Positions 42,412 to 50,903 of a DNA stretch of 64,000 nt are shown here, in pieces (positions within the stretch are counted from its first letter, which is position 1; each line of letters begins with the position of its first letter). Source of the stretch: Streptomyces hundungensis (GTDB lineage Bacteria > Actinomycetota > Actinomycetes > Streptomycetales > Streptomycetaceae); contig NZ_CP032698.1 in NCBI RefSeq assembly GCF_003627815.1, positions 2,480,001 to 2,544,000 of the forward strand, given 5' to 3'. The notes below the pieces were generated by a model, which worked only from the letters and a program-made list of their open reading frames with translations, did not search any database and had not been told where the DNA came from. The translations under genes were made by a program, and so were the position numbers.

Positions 42412-43265
42412 GGGCGAACCCGAAGACGCTGCTGGTGCTCGCGCTGGTGGCGGTGGTCGGGGTCGCGTTCCGGGTCTCGTGGAACGCGCTCAGGGACGTG
42501 GCCCGTGCGATCGGCGCGGACCACACCGCCGCCACGCTCTACCCGTTCGTCGTCGACGGTCTGATGGCCCTGGCGCTGGTCGCCACGCTCGTACTGACCG
42601 GAGACGCCCGACAGTTCGCCCTGCGGGTGCTCGGCACCTACACCGCCGCCTCCCTGGTCCTGAACTACGTCCACGGACTGATTCCGGCGCTGCACCAAGG
42701 GTCGGTCGACTGGGGACGGCTGGCCGACTGGAACGCCGCGAACTACGCGCTGGTCCTGCTGGCGACGTCGCTTCCCGTCGGCTCGATCTACTTCGGATCC
42801 GACCTCGTCGCCAAGGTCCTCCACCACCAGCCGACCCCGACCACAAATGCGGATGAAAGCGCCGAGATCGTGAGTAATCGGTCGATGGCTGACCAGGGCG
42901 AACCCACCCCCGCCCCGGTCGTCGTGAACGCGGCACCGATCCCGCGTGCCGTGCAGGTCGGGTTCCTGAAGCCGACCGTGCCGCTCAAGCCGCTCCCCGC
43001 GATCCAGCCCGCGCCGGTCCGGTCCAACTCAACGCTGGCGGCCGACTCGTCCCGGCCCCGCCGGGCGACCGGTCGGGTCCCCGACGTCGCGCGGTCGGCC
43101 CGACCGAAACGCACCCCGGCCGAACTCCTCGAACAGGCCCGTTCGGCGTCGGCCGACTGGCCCGACACCCATCTGACGGCCGACCGGCTCCGTAAGACGG
43201 TCCACACGTCGGCGGAGAAGGCCCGGGGGCTGCGGGACGCTCTGATCGCTGAGCGGGCCGCGTGA
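42408..43265 (+). CDS. DUF2637 membrane protein (Spd-like transfer accessory)
   Basis: A 285-residue protein with four membrane spans in the first 130 residues (about 8-25, 45-65, 72-92, 110-130), beginning RANPKTLLVLALVAVVGVAFRVSWNALRD and including YPFVVDGLMALAL, both typical of DUF2637. The second half is a Pro-rich linker and a C-terminal helix-turn-helix-like segment (TPAELLEQARSASADWPDTHLTADRLRKTVHTSAEKARGLRDAL). DUF2637 proteins accompany tra genes in Streptomyces elements and are thought to help spread plasmids through mycelium. Overlaps on both ends show translational coupling. Confidence 0.82.
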   Translation: MRANPKTLLVLALVAVVGVAFRVSWNALRDVARAIGADHTAATLYPFVVDGLMALALVATLVLTGDARQFALRVLGTYTAASLVLNYVHGLIPALHQGSVDWGRLADWNAANYALVLLATSLPVGSIYFGSDLVAKVLHHQPTPTTNADESAEIVSNRSMADQGEPTPAPVVVNAAPIPRAVQVGFLKPTVPLKPLPAIQPAPVRSNSTLAADSSRPRRATGRVPDVARSARPKRTPAELLEQARSASADWPDTHLTADRLRKTVHTSAEKARGLRDALIAERAA

Positions 43266-43651
43266 TGGGCACCGCGTACGCGAAGTGCTTCGACCCGTCC
43301 GGCGCCCGCTACGGCATACCCACCTTCCCGTGGAAGTTCGCCCCCGACGGCTACGCCACCCGCCGACAGTTACGCGCCCAGGGGCTGCGCCCCGGGGGCC
43401 AGCCGGTCGCCGGACAGGTCATGCGCCGCTCCCGCCACCACGAAACGGGCGTGAGTGTGGCGTTCCTGTACCGGGTCGAACTGGCCCTGCCGGTCCGCCC
43501 GATGACGTCGCGGAAGTGGGGTGCGCTCGCGCTGGCGATGCTCGCCCGCCGCACCTGCCCGCGCTGCCGGGTGGTCTACAGCTACTGCATCCCGCGCTCA
43601 CTCGGCATGTGCGTGCTCTGCGCCTACCCCGCCGACCAGCCCGCCGCTTGA
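43265..43651 (+). CDS. RRQRL-type zinc-binding protein
   Basis: A 128-residue basic protein, ATG at 43265 sharing a base with the previous stop (a GTG one codon upstream is possible). It has the conserved PTFPWKFAPDGYATRRQLRAQGLRPGGQPV motif of the RRQRL family and a C-terminal zinc ribbon, CPRC...CVLC. It is found with tra and DUF2637 genes across Streptomyces elements. Function unknown; the zinc ribbon and Arg-rich motif suggest nucleic-acid binding. Confidence 0.78.
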   Translation: MGTAYAKCFDPSGARYGIPTFPWKFAPDGYATRRQLRAQGLRPGGQPVAGQVMRRSRHHETGVSVAFLYRVELALPVRPMTSRKWGALALAMLARRTCPRCRVVYSYCIPRSLGMCVLCAYPADQPAA

Positions 43652-43691
43652 ACCACTCGCCCAGCCACACCCACCGCCGTGGAGGCATCAC

Positions 43692-43868
43692 GTGTTTGGC
43701 AAGAGCAAGACCCAGAAGTTCGGGTTCCGGCACACCTCCCGGGTTGTCCGCGACATGCGGGGCACGTTCGTCGCCTCCTGCTCCTGCGGCTTCACCGCGA
43801 CCAGTGCGGACTACACCACCGCGTTCAACAAGGCCGGTACGCACGTCCGCAACGCCAACCGGCGCTGA
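43692..43868 (+). CDS. Small mobile-element transfer-associated protein
   Basis: A 58-residue basic protein from the GTG at 43692, which has GGAGG six bases upstream. Sequence features: FGKSKTQKFGFRHTSRVVRD, then FVASCSCGFTATSADYTTAFNKAGTHVRNA with a CxC pair and a distal His that could bind zinc. Short proteins like this lie between the RRQRL and Spd genes in related elements. No function is known. Confidence 0.65.
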   Translation: MFGKSKTQKFGFRHTSRVVRDMRGTFVASCSCGFTATSADYTTAFNKAGTHVRNANRR

Positions 43869-43888
43869 CCTTCCGGAAGGGACATCCC

Positions 43889-44263
43889 ATGGACTCGCTA
43901 CCCGAGGTCGCCCGGGTCGTGCAACTCCCGGACGGCACCTACGCCTACGCCGACCGCGCCCCGACCATCCCGCCGGCGGGCGCACCCCAGATCGTCCACC
44001 AGCACATTCACCAGGCTCCGCCGGACCGCACCGTGCAGCGCATCGCGCTCGGGTCCGGTGTCGGCGCCGGGGCGGTGGCGGCCGGGGTCTACTTCGGCCC
44101 GCTGCTGGTCGGCGTGCTCACCGCCATCGCCGCCAACCTGGCCCTCCTCGCGTTCCTGTGCGTCGCCCTGGCCTGGGGCGTCGTCACCGTCGTCCGCTCC
44201 ATCGGCGGCACCGAAGGCCAGCGGGCCGCGACGAGCGTGCGCCGCGCCCGGCGCCGCCGCTAA
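43889..44263 (+). CDS. DUF6251-like membrane protein (Spd-type)
   Basis: A 124-residue protein, ATG at 43889 after GGAAGGG. The N-terminus has VVQLPDGTYAYADRAPT and HQHIHQAPPDRTVQRIALGSG, followed by two membrane spans (about 50-70 and 76-100) and a basic tail (RAATSVRRARRRR). This layout matches the DUF6251 proteins that precede tra in AICEs. It may take part in intramycelial spread or form part of the transfer channel. Confidence 0.75.
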   Translation: MDSLPEVARVVQLPDGTYAYADRAPTIPPAGAPQIVHQHIHQAPPDRTVQRIALGSGVGAGAVAAGVYFGPLLVGVLTAIAANLALLAFLCVALAWGVVTVVRSIGGTEGQRAATSVRRARRRR

Positions 44264-44313
44264 CCGCGGCTTCTCACCCCACCCCCTTCTTCGAGCAGCG
44301 GGAGCACCCTGCC

Positions 44314-46395
44314 ATGTCTGACGCGACCCCCGGCCCGCACCTGAAGGCCGTCCCCGACCTCGACACCGACCCTGACGCCCCGGCGGTGCCGACGGCGGTC
44401 GACAACCCGAAGCTGCCGGACCCCAACGTCCGCATCGAAAAGCGCCGCCCGGTCCTCGCCGGGTGGCTGACCAACCGCCGGGACTTCCTGGCCACCGCCC
44501 GCCACGCCGGCGCCAACGTCGGCTACGCGGCCCTGTTCCACGGGGTCCGCCTGCCCGTCTACGCCGGCCGACTCTCGCTGAGGGCCCCGTTGGGAGCCTG
44601 CCGGTTCGTCGCCTCCACCAACCGGTGGGTGTGGGACCGCGAAGCCGCCCCGTTGCGGGCGTTCGCGGTCCGCAACGAGGACATCGAGGAGTACATGCGC
44701 CTGGCCCGGCTGCGGGCCGGACGCGTCAAGCTGCGCGGTCTGGTCACGCTGGTCGCGGCCGTGTTCGGCCTCGGCTTCGCCCTCTACCTCTACGTTCTGG
44801 CCCCGGAGTTCCTGTACGCGTTCGCGGCCGGTGGGGTGCTCCTGCTCGGCATGGGCGGACAGCAACCCGACGCACCCGTCGTAGGACCTGCGGTGTTGAA
44901 GACCGAGATCCAGAAGCTCACCGGCTCCATCGTGCTGCGCGGCCTCGACTCGATCGGCAACGCCAAAATCACCGCCGCCATCAAGAAGGGCGGCGACATG
45001 AACGGCCTGCGCTTCACCTCGGAGATCGTGCGCGACGGGCCCGGCTACCGCGCCGACCTCGATCTCCCCTACGGCGTCACGCCCGAAGACATCATGGACG
45101 CGCGCAAGCCGCTCGCCTCCGGACTGCGGCGCAAGGTCGGCTGCGTGTGGCCCGCCCCCGACCCCGAGCAGCACGAGGGTCGGTTGGTGTTGTGGGTCGG
45201 CGACCGGCCCATGAACGAGACGACCAAGCCCGCGTGGCCGCTGCTGAAGGACGGCCGGGTCGACCTGTTCAAGCCCGTCATCTTCGGCAACGACCAGCGC
45301 ATGCGCTGGGTCGAGGTCACCTTGATGTTCGTCTCGATCGTCATCGCGTCGGTGCCCCGCATGGGCAAGACCTTCCTCATGCGGCTGCTGCTCCTGGTCG
45401 CCTCTCTCGATCCCCGGGCCGAGATCTACGCGTTCGACTTCAAGGGCACCGGCGACTTCGGCGCCCTGGAACCGGTCTGCCACCGCTACCGCGCCGGCGA
45501 GGACGAAGACGACATCGAATACGTCGTCCAGTCGTTGCGGGAGCTGCGCACCGAGCTGCGCCGCCGGGCGAAGGTCATCAAGTCCCTGCCCCGCACCCGG
45601 TGCCCGGAGTCCAAGGTCACCCCCGAACTGGCCAACGACAAGAGCCTGGGGCTGCACCCGATCGTGGTGGCCCTCGATGAGTGCCAGGTGCCGTTCGAGC
45701 ACGACAAGTACGGCGCGGAGATCGAGGAAATCTGCACCGACATCACCAAGCGCGGCCCAGCCCTCGGCATCGTCGGCATCTTCGGCACCCAGCGCCCCGA
45801 CGCGAAGTCCCTGCCGCCCGGCATCAGCGCCAACGCCATGCTGCGGTTCTGCCTGAAGGTCATGGGCCACACCGCCAACGACATGGTGCTCGGCACCGGC
45901 GCCTACAAGGCGGGCATCCGCGCCACGATGTTCTCCCGCTCCGACCGGGGCATCTGCTGGATGGCCGGTGAAGGCGACGACGCCCGGATCGTGGCATCCG
46001 CGTTCGTGGACGCGGTCGGCGCCGAACGCGTCGTCGCCCGCGCCCGCACGATGCGCGAGGAGTACGGCAACGTCACCGGCCACGCCATCGGCAAGGGCCC
46101 CGACGCCACCGGCACCGGCTCCGACGTCCTGGCCGACGTCCTCAACGTCATCGCCAGCGACGAGAAGGCCGTGTGGTGCGAGCGCATCGCCACCCGCCTC
46201 AGCGCCGCCCACCCCGACACCTACGCCGGATGGCAGGGCGAGAACGTCACCGCCGCACTCAAGCCCTGGGGCATCAAACCCGCACAGGTCTGGGGCACCA
46301 CCGACGACGGTGAAGGCGCCAACCGGCGCGGCATCAAGCGCGCCGACATCACCGCCGCCATCACGCGCCGTAACGCCGACCGGGCCGCCGCCTAG
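44314..46395 (+). CDS. tra: FtsK/SpoIIIE-type DNA translocase, conjugal transfer protein Tra
   Basis: A 693-residue protein, ATG at 44314. Two membrane spans (about 142-160 and 163-181) anchor it; the cytoplasmic motor has a Walker A-like S-V-P-R-M-G-K-T at 346-353 and Walker B VVALDE at 451-456, followed by FGTQRPDAKSLPPGI, the sensor region of TraB/FtsK motors. The first Walker A position is Ser where the consensus is Ala or Gly. In Streptomyces one such hexameric pump moves double-stranded DNA between hyphae. The C-terminal 70 residues (about 620-693) form a winged-helix-like domain for recognition of the transfer site, which is expected just downstream. Confidence 0.92.
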   Translation: MSDATPGPHLKAVPDLDTDPDAPAVPTAVDNPKLPDPNVRIEKRRPVLAGWLTNRRDFLATARHAGANVGYAALFHGVRLPVYAGRLSLRAPLGACRFVASTNRWVWDREAAPLRAFAVRNEDIEEYMRLARLRAGRVKLRGLVTLVAAVFGLGFALYLYVLAPEFLYAFAAGGVLLLGMGGQQPDAPVVGPAVLKTEIQKLTGSIVLRGLDSIGNAKITAAIKKGGDMNGLRFTSEIVRDGPGYRADLDLPYGVTPEDIMDARKPLASGLRRKVGCVWPAPDPEQHEGRLVLWVGDRPMNETTKPAWPLLKDGRVDLFKPVIFGNDQRMRWVEVTLMFVSIVIASVPRMGKTFLMRLLLLVASLDPRAEIYAFDFKGTGDFGALEPVCHRYRAGEDEDDIEYVVQSLRELRTELRRRAKVIKSLPRTRCPESKVTPELANDKSLGLHPIVVALDECQVPFEHDKYGAEIEEICTDITKRGPALGIVGIFGTQRPDAKSLPPGISANAMLRFCLKVMGHTANDMVLGTGAYKAGIRATMFSRSDRGICWMAGEGDDARIVASAFVDAVGAERVVARARTMREEYGNVTGHAIGKGPDATGTGSDVLADVLNVIASDEKAVWCERIATRLSAAHPDTYAGWQGENVTAALKPWGIKPAQVWGTTDDGEGANRRGIKRADITAAITRRNADRAAA

Positions 46396-46491
46396 CCCGA
46401 GCAGCGCTGCTAGACCTAGCACCCGCCACCGCTAGGCCTAGCAGCCCCGCTAGCACCCCCTAGGGCCACTGATCAGCGAACTAGCGTCTAG
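46392..46491 (+). promoter_or_regulatory. CTAG-dense repeat cluster after tra, candidate transfer locus (clt)
   Basis: Nine CTAG tetramers occur within 100 bases: starts at 46392 (overlapping the tra stop), 46410, 46416, 46432, 46438, 46450, 46460, 46481 and 46488. Most are extended to GCTAG or CCTAGC, and four pairs are spaced 6, 6, 10 and 7 bases. CTAG should appear about once per 400 bases at this GC content. In Streptomyces plasmids the site recognised by TraB lies just 3' of traB and consists of short repeats, so this is the best candidate. It fills the 150-base gap to the next gene. Confidence 0.6.
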
Positions 46492-46545
46492 CGGCCCACC
46501 TGCGCAAACCCCCAAAATCCTGCCTGTGAAGGGAAGTGAGCCCCC

Positions 46546-46815
46546 GTGGCGCTCGCTAGCCTCGCCCTCCTGCTGACCCTCGCCGGTTACGCAGCGTTGT
46601 GCGCGATCTCCCCGTTCGCCCGCTGCCGCAAGTGCCAGGGCAGTGGCCTGCGCCCCAGCCGGGGCCGCTCCCTCAAGCCCTGCCGCCGCTGCCGGGGCCA
46701 CCGCTACCGGCTCCGCACCGGCCGCCGACTCCTCAACACCGGACGCGACATCCACCACACCGGCACCCGCCCCAACCCTCAGCGATCCGAAGGAGAAACC
46801 ACCCCATGGCACTGA
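46546..46815 (+). CDS. Small membrane protein with paired CxxC motifs
   Basis: An 89-residue protein from the GTG at 46546. One N-terminal membrane span (about 3-22) is followed by CRKCQGSGLRPSRGRSLKPCRRCRGHRYR, a four-cysteine zinc site of the DnaJ-like CxxCxGxG kind, and a basic tail. It follows the candidate transfer locus and precedes another small gene with a 10-base overlap. Function unknown; probably co-transcribed with tra. Confidence 0.65.
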   Translation: MALASLALLLTLAGYAALCAISPFARCRKCQGSGLRPSRGRSLKPCRRCRGHRYRLRTGRRLLNTGRDIHHTGTRPNPQRSEGETTPWH

Positions 46816-46991
46816 CCGACAAGGACCCGCACAACCTCCGCGAAACCCTCCGCGTCATCCGGCTCTCCGCCCAGGCCACCAAACGCCAGGGGCGCGGCAA
46901 GTCCACCAAGCGCATCAACAACGAGATCGACCGCATCCGCGAGACCGCCCAGGCCCGCGAAGACGCCCGCCGCAAGCCCAACCACCGCTAG
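46806..46991 (+). CDS. Small basic helical protein of unknown function
   Basis: A 61-residue protein, ATG at 46806 after AAGGAG. It is highly charged and predicted helical (LRETLRVIRLSAQATKRQGRGKSTKRINNEIDRIRETAQAREDARRK), with no membrane span. Small proteins like this occur between tra and replication genes of AICEs. DNA binding is plausible from the charge, but nothing more can be said. Confidence 0.6.
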   Translation: MALTDKDPHNLRETLRVIRLSAQATKRQGRGKSTKRINNEIDRIRETAQAREDARRKPNHR

Positions 46992-46997
46992 CTACGC

Positions 46998-47039
46998 CAA
47001 GGGCGGCCCCCGTCTCGCCAAAGTCCGGGGCCGCCCTTG
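46998..47039 (+). terminator. Terminator of the transfer operon
   Basis: A perfect 13-bp stem (46998-47010 with 47027-47039) and a 16-base loop, six bases after the last small gene. It separates transfer genes from the methyltransferase-replication unit. Confidence 0.75.
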
Positions 47040-47077
47040 CCAACCAGTCACCTGAGAGAGAACTGGAGACATCCAGC

Positions 47078-47764
47078 ATGACGCAACCGACCGACATCCG
47101 GCGAGACGGCCCCCGGCCAACCTGTCTGGACGCGTTCTCCTGCCAGGGTGGCGCAGGCATGGGCTACCACCGGGCCGGGTTCGAGGTGACCGGCGTCGAC
47201 AAGGACGCCCAGCCCCGCTACCCGCTCGGTTTCCACCAGGGCGAGGCCATCGCGTTCATCCTCACGTTCGGCGCCGGCTTCGGCTTCATCCACACTTCCC
47301 CGCCCTGCCAGCACGATTCCGACTGCCAGCGCCTTCGGGGTAACGCGCACCCGGACCTGATCGGCCCGACCCGCGACGCCCTGAACGCCACCGGACGGCC
47401 GTGGGTGATGGAGAACGTCCGGGGCGCTGCGGGCAAGCTCCGCAACCCCGTGATGCTGTGCGGGGCGATGTTCGGCCTCGCGACGTACCGGCACCGGTAC
47501 TTCGAGACCGGCGGCGGCTTCGCCCTCCCGCAGCTCCCGCACCCCGAACACACCGTGCCCCAGGCCAAGATGGGCCGCCCCGTCCCGCCCGGCTGGTACG
47601 GGCAGTACGTAGGCAACTTCTCCGGAGTCCAGCAGGCCCGCGACGTGCTCGGCGTGCCGTGGATGAACCGCGACGGCATCCGCGAATGCGTCCCCCCGGC
47701 CTACACCGCCTGGATCGGCACCCACGCCCTGGCCGCACTCCGCCCGATGGCGGTGGCCGCATGA
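47078..47764 (+). CDS. DNA cytosine methyltransferase-like protein, first of a tandem pair
   Basis: A 228-residue SAM-dependent methyltransferase, ATG at 47078. Motif I is CLDAFSCQGGAGMGYHRAGFEVTGVD, motif IV TSPPCQHD with catalytic C77, and motif VI MENVRG (E112). These are the order and residues of C5-cytosine methyltransferases, but the protein lacks the long target-recognition region. The ending PPAYTAWIGTHAL matches phage-like short enzymes. No restriction endonuclease is encoded nearby, so it would be an orphan that shields the element from host restriction or marks DNA. It overlaps the second methyltransferase by four bases (ATGA). Confidence 0.82.
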   Translation: MTQPTDIRRDGPRPTCLDAFSCQGGAGMGYHRAGFEVTGVDKDAQPRYPLGFHQGEAIAFILTFGAGFGFIHTSPPCQHDSDCQRLRGNAHPDLIGPTRDALNATGRPWVMENVRGAAGKLRNPVMLCGAMFGLATYRHRYFETGGGFALPQLPHPEHTVPQAKMGRPVPPGWYGQYVGNFSGVQQARDVLGVPWMNRDGIRECVPPAYTAWIGTHALAALRPMAVAA

Positions 47765-48411
47765 ACGCCCGCTTGCTGCCTCTGCGCAAGCCCAACGGAC
47801 TGCGGGTCCTGGACCTGTGCTGCGGCGCCGGCGGCCTGTCCATGGGCTACTACCTGGCCGGGTTCGACGTCACCGGCGTCGACATCGCCCCACAGCCCAA
47901 CTACCCCTTCACCTTCCACCAGGCCGACGGCCTGGACTACGCCGCGCGCCACGGGCACACCTTCGACCTGGTCCACGGCTCGTGGCCCTGCGAGCGCTAC
48001 GCCACCGTCACCAGGTGGCGCGGCAACCCCGGCGACCACCCCGACCTGATCGGCCCCGGCCGCCAGGTCATGCAGGCGACCGGACGCCCGTGGGTCATGG
48101 AGAACGTCCCCGAGACCGCCGCCGCAGGCCTGCTGCGCCCCGACTACCTGCTGTGCGGGACCCAGTTCGGCCTGAACCTGCGCCGCCACCGGGGGTTCGA
48201 GACGTCGTGGGGCGGGGGCGGCGACCTGGTCCCGCCCTGCTGGCACCGCAAGGGCCTGCTGGCTTTCGACCACAAGGGCGAACGCGCCTACGCCGACGCC
48301 ATGGGCTGCACCTGGATGACCAGCCTCGAAGCCCGCAAGGCCGTACCCCCCGCCTACACCCACTGGATTGCCACCCAGTACCTCGCCCTCGAAAGGAGCA
48401 CCGCCGCATGA
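47761..48411 (+). CDS. DNA cytosine methyltransferase-like protein, second of the pair, altered motif IV
   Basis: A 216-residue paralogue of the preceding protein. Shared landmarks: motif I VLDLCCGAGGLSMGYYLAGFDVTGVD, the block DLIGP.R..M.ATGRPWVMENV and the ending PPAYTHWIATQYLAL. Motif IV reads GSWPCERY: the cysteine (C77, same position as in the partner) is kept but Pro-Cys-Gln has become Pro-Cys-Glu. The Gln side chain helps position cytosine, so the target or activity may differ. Coupled upstream and downstream by ATGA overlaps; the two may act together. Confidence 0.8.
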   Translation: MNARLLPLRKPNGLRVLDLCCGAGGLSMGYYLAGFDVTGVDIAPQPNYPFTFHQADGLDYAARHGHTFDLVHGSWPCERYATVTRWRGNPGDHPDLIGPGRQVMQATGRPWVMENVPETAAAGLLRPDYLLCGTQFGLNLRRHRGFETSWGGGGDLVPPCWHRKGLLAFDHKGERAYADAMGCTWMTSLEARKAVPPAYTHWIATQYLALERSTAA

Positions 48412-49241
48412 ACGACCAGCTGAGTACCGCCCTCGACCTGGCTCGCACCGGCCTGCCGGTGCTGCCCCTACGGGCAGGCAAAGTCCCGTTCGGCAACTGC
48501 CGTCGCTGCGCGGACAACTCTTGCGGCGGCCGGCCGAACATGAAGAACGCGGGACCCTGCGCCTGCCCCGGCCCCTGCCACGCATGGGCCGCCGCCACCA
48601 CCGACCCGGACATCATCAACTCCGCTGTCTGGCGCCGTGCATGGATGCGAGCGACCGCGGTCGCCTACCACCCCGGCGGGGCCGGGCTGACGGTCGTGGA
48701 CCTGGACAACGCCGACGCCATCACCTGGGCCCGCAGGAACCTGCCCGTCACGACGACCGTCCCCACCACCAGGGGCGAACACTGGCTCTACCAGGGACGG
48801 ATGCAGTCGGCCAACGCCGTGCGCCCCGGCGTCGACATCAAGTCGACCATGCAGTACGCCCGCTGGCTCGGCTTCGGCACCGGCACCATGGCACCCCTGC
48901 CCGACGCCGTGCGCGCGCTCATCGTCAAGCCGTCCCCGGCCCGACGGCCGACCGCCGTGGCGGTGGCCGCGCCGGCCGGGGGCGGGCAGTGCCCGCACCG
49001 CACACCCGCCTACCTGGAACGCGGTATCGCCATGGCGGAGCAGCGCATCACCGAGGCCCGCAGCCAGGTGCACGCGACGGTGTACCGCACCTTCCTGGCG
49101 GTGCTGTCCACCCACGGCCGGTGCGGCTGCCTCACCGAGGCCCACACGGCCCGCCTGTTCACCGCCGCACAGGCCAAGGGCGAAACCGCCCGGCACTGCG
49201 CGGACGCGTGGACCAACGCCCGCACCGCACTGGGGATGTAG
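48408..49241 (+). CDS. Bifunctional DNA primase/polymerase (Prim-Pol)
   Basis: A 277-residue protein, ATG at 48408 overlapping the previous stop. It opens ALDLARTGLPVLPLRAGKVPFGNC; the catalytic core has VVDLDN (D98, D100), TTRGEHWLYQ (H125) and PGVDIKST (D143), the metal-binding and nucleotide-binding set of archaeo-eukaryotic primases. A cysteine-rich insert (CRRCADNSCGG...CACPGPCHAW, 31-60) probably binds zinc. It would initiate replication of the excised element, with the helicase encoded three bases downstream. Confidence 0.86.
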   Translation: MNDQLSTALDLARTGLPVLPLRAGKVPFGNCRRCADNSCGGRPNMKNAGPCACPGPCHAWAAATTDPDIINSAVWRRAWMRATAVAYHPGGAGLTVVDLDNADAITWARRNLPVTTTVPTTRGEHWLYQGRMQSANAVRPGVDIKSTMQYARWLGFGTGTMAPLPDAVRALIVKPSPARRPTAVAVAAPAGGGQCPHRTPAYLERGIAMAEQRITEARSQVHATVYRTFLAVLSTHGRCGCLTEAHTARLFTAAQAKGETARHCADAWTNARTALGM

Positions 49242-49243
49242 CC

Positions 49244-50719
49244 ATGGCCGAGGACGAGAAGGACCCCGCGCGGAAGGTCATCACCGAGTACGCGCAAGCG
49301 CACTTCCGGTACTTCCGCACCACCGAAGGGACCGTGTACGCGCAGCGCAACGGCCACCCCGTCGCCCGGCCGATCCGCTCCCAGGGCACGACCGGAAGCC
49401 ACCGCCAGGAACTCATGGTCGACCTGTTCCGCGACGGGCACGGCGTGTTCAACGGCACCGCCATGAAAGAGGCGCTGGACCTGATCGAAGCACTCGCACT
49501 CGCCGAAGACGTCCAGCCCACCCACATCCGCGTGGCCCCCGGATTCGACGGGGCCACCTGGCTGGACCTGGGCCGCGACGACGGACAGTCCGTCCGTATC
49601 CACCCCACCGGCTGGGAGATCCTCGTTCCCGACCCGCGTGAGGTGTGCTGGCGCCGCACCCAGCTCACCGGCGAACTCCCCCTCCCGGCCACGGACACCG
49701 ACGGCAAGGGCATCGACCTCCTGTTGGGCCTGTGCAACTTCGCCGGCCCCGCCACCGAGTGCCTGGCCATCGCCTGGCTCCTCGGCTGCCTGGAACCCTC
49801 CGTGCCCGTCCCCGCCCCGTTCCTCACCGGCCCCCAGGGCGCGGGGAAGTCGACCGGCGGGCGGATGCTGGTCCGCATCCTCGAAGGGATGACCGGCGAC
49901 CTGCGCCGCGCCCCGAAGGATGAGGAGAACCTGATCACGGCCGTGGCCGCCGGATGGGTCACCGCCCTCGACAACCTCTCCCACCTGCCCCCGGACCTCT
50001 CCGACCTGATGTGCTGCATCGTCACCGGGGCCGAGAGCATCAAGCGCGCGTTGTTCAGTGACGGGGACGTCTACCGCTCCCGCTACCGCCGGCCGCTTCT
50101 GTTGACCGGCATCGACGTCGGCGTCATCCGGCCCGACCTCGCTGAACGGCTGCTGCCCTTGCGCTTGGAGCGGCCCCGGGTGCGGCGCACCGAGGCGGAG
50201 TTGTGGGCCGACTACGCCGAGGCGCTGCCCGTCGTCCTCGGCTCGCTCCTCGACCTGGCGGTCAAGGTCCGGGCCGCCAACGCGGTCACCCCGACCGACC
50301 TGCGCATGGCCGACTTCGCCCACCTGTGCGCCCAGTTCGACACGGTGTCCGGGCTCGGCACCCTCGACGCCTACCGGGCCAGCCTGGACGACCTGAACGA
50401 CGACGTCATTGAGGGCGACCTGCTCGCGCAGACCGCCCTCAAGCACGCCTCCACCCTCGAACCGGGCACCGAGCAGCGGATGACGTCGGCCGAGTGGCTG
50501 CACGCCCTCACCGGCCTCTACAGCGGCGAGGAATGCCGCCCCCTACCCAAGGGCTGGCCCACCACCGGCAAGGTCCTCTCCGACCGCCTCAAGCGCCTAC
50601 AGCCCACCCTCGCCGCCCGGGGCGTCCTCGTGGACTGGGGCCGCAACAAGACCGCCCGCTACATCGAGATGGCCCGCCAGGCCCCGCCCCCGGGCCCCGA
50701 GCAACAGACCGCGTTCTAA
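49244..50719 (+). CDS. Replicative ATPase/helicase of the element
   Basis: A 491-residue protein, ATG at 49244, two bases after the primase stop. Walker A is GPQGAGKST (196-204), Walker B-like WVTALDNLSHLP and a conserved RRPLLLTGIDVGVIRPDLAERLLPLRLE stretch, the layout of ATPases that partner primase-polymerases in Streptomyces elements (superfamily 3-like). An N-terminal domain of about 130 residues precedes the motor. It should unwind the origin; a repeat array 185 bases downstream is the likely target. Confidence 0.82.
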   Translation: MAEDEKDPARKVITEYAQAHFRYFRTTEGTVYAQRNGHPVARPIRSQGTTGSHRQELMVDLFRDGHGVFNGTAMKEALDLIEALALAEDVQPTHIRVAPGFDGATWLDLGRDDGQSVRIHPTGWEILVPDPREVCWRRTQLTGELPLPATDTDGKGIDLLLGLCNFAGPATECLAIAWLLGCLEPSVPVPAPFLTGPQGAGKSTGGRMLVRILEGMTGDLRRAPKDEENLITAVAAGWVTALDNLSHLPPDLSDLMCCIVTGAESIKRALFSDGDVYRSRYRRPLLLTGIDVGVIRPDLAERLLPLRLERPRVRRTEAELWADYAEALPVVLGSLLDLAVKVRAANAVTPTDLRMADFAHLCAQFDTVSGLGTLDAYRASLDDLNDDVIEGDLLAQTALKHASTLEPGTEQRMTSAEWLHALTGLYSGEECRPLPKGWPTTGKVLSDRLKRLQPTLAARGVLVDWGRNKTARYIEMARQAPPPGPEQQTAF

Positions 50720-50737
50720 CCGGCGGCCCGGCCGGGC

Positions 50738-50786
50738 GGACAAGCAAGAGGAGCACGGCGCGCCGGGGTGCTCCTCTTGCTTGTCC
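50738..50786 (+). terminator. Terminator after the replication genes
   Basis: A perfect 19-bp stem (50738-50756 with 50768-50786) with an 11-base GC loop begins 19 bases after the helicase stop. It isolates the downstream repeat array from read-through. Confidence 0.85.
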
Positions 50787-50903
50787 CGGCGGCGGCAGCC
50801 GCTCGGCAAGGGTCGCGCCGCGAAGCGGCCCCGCATTCACGCTCGAAGCAGCACCGCACCACCATAGAAACCACCCCCCTCTTTTCCTAAGAAGGAAAGC
50901 TCT

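Noticed and set aside
47078..48411. The two methyltransferase genes as one frameshifted gene
   Set aside because: Each has its own complete set of motifs I, IV and VI in order and they overlap as ATGA; they are tandem paralogues, not halves.
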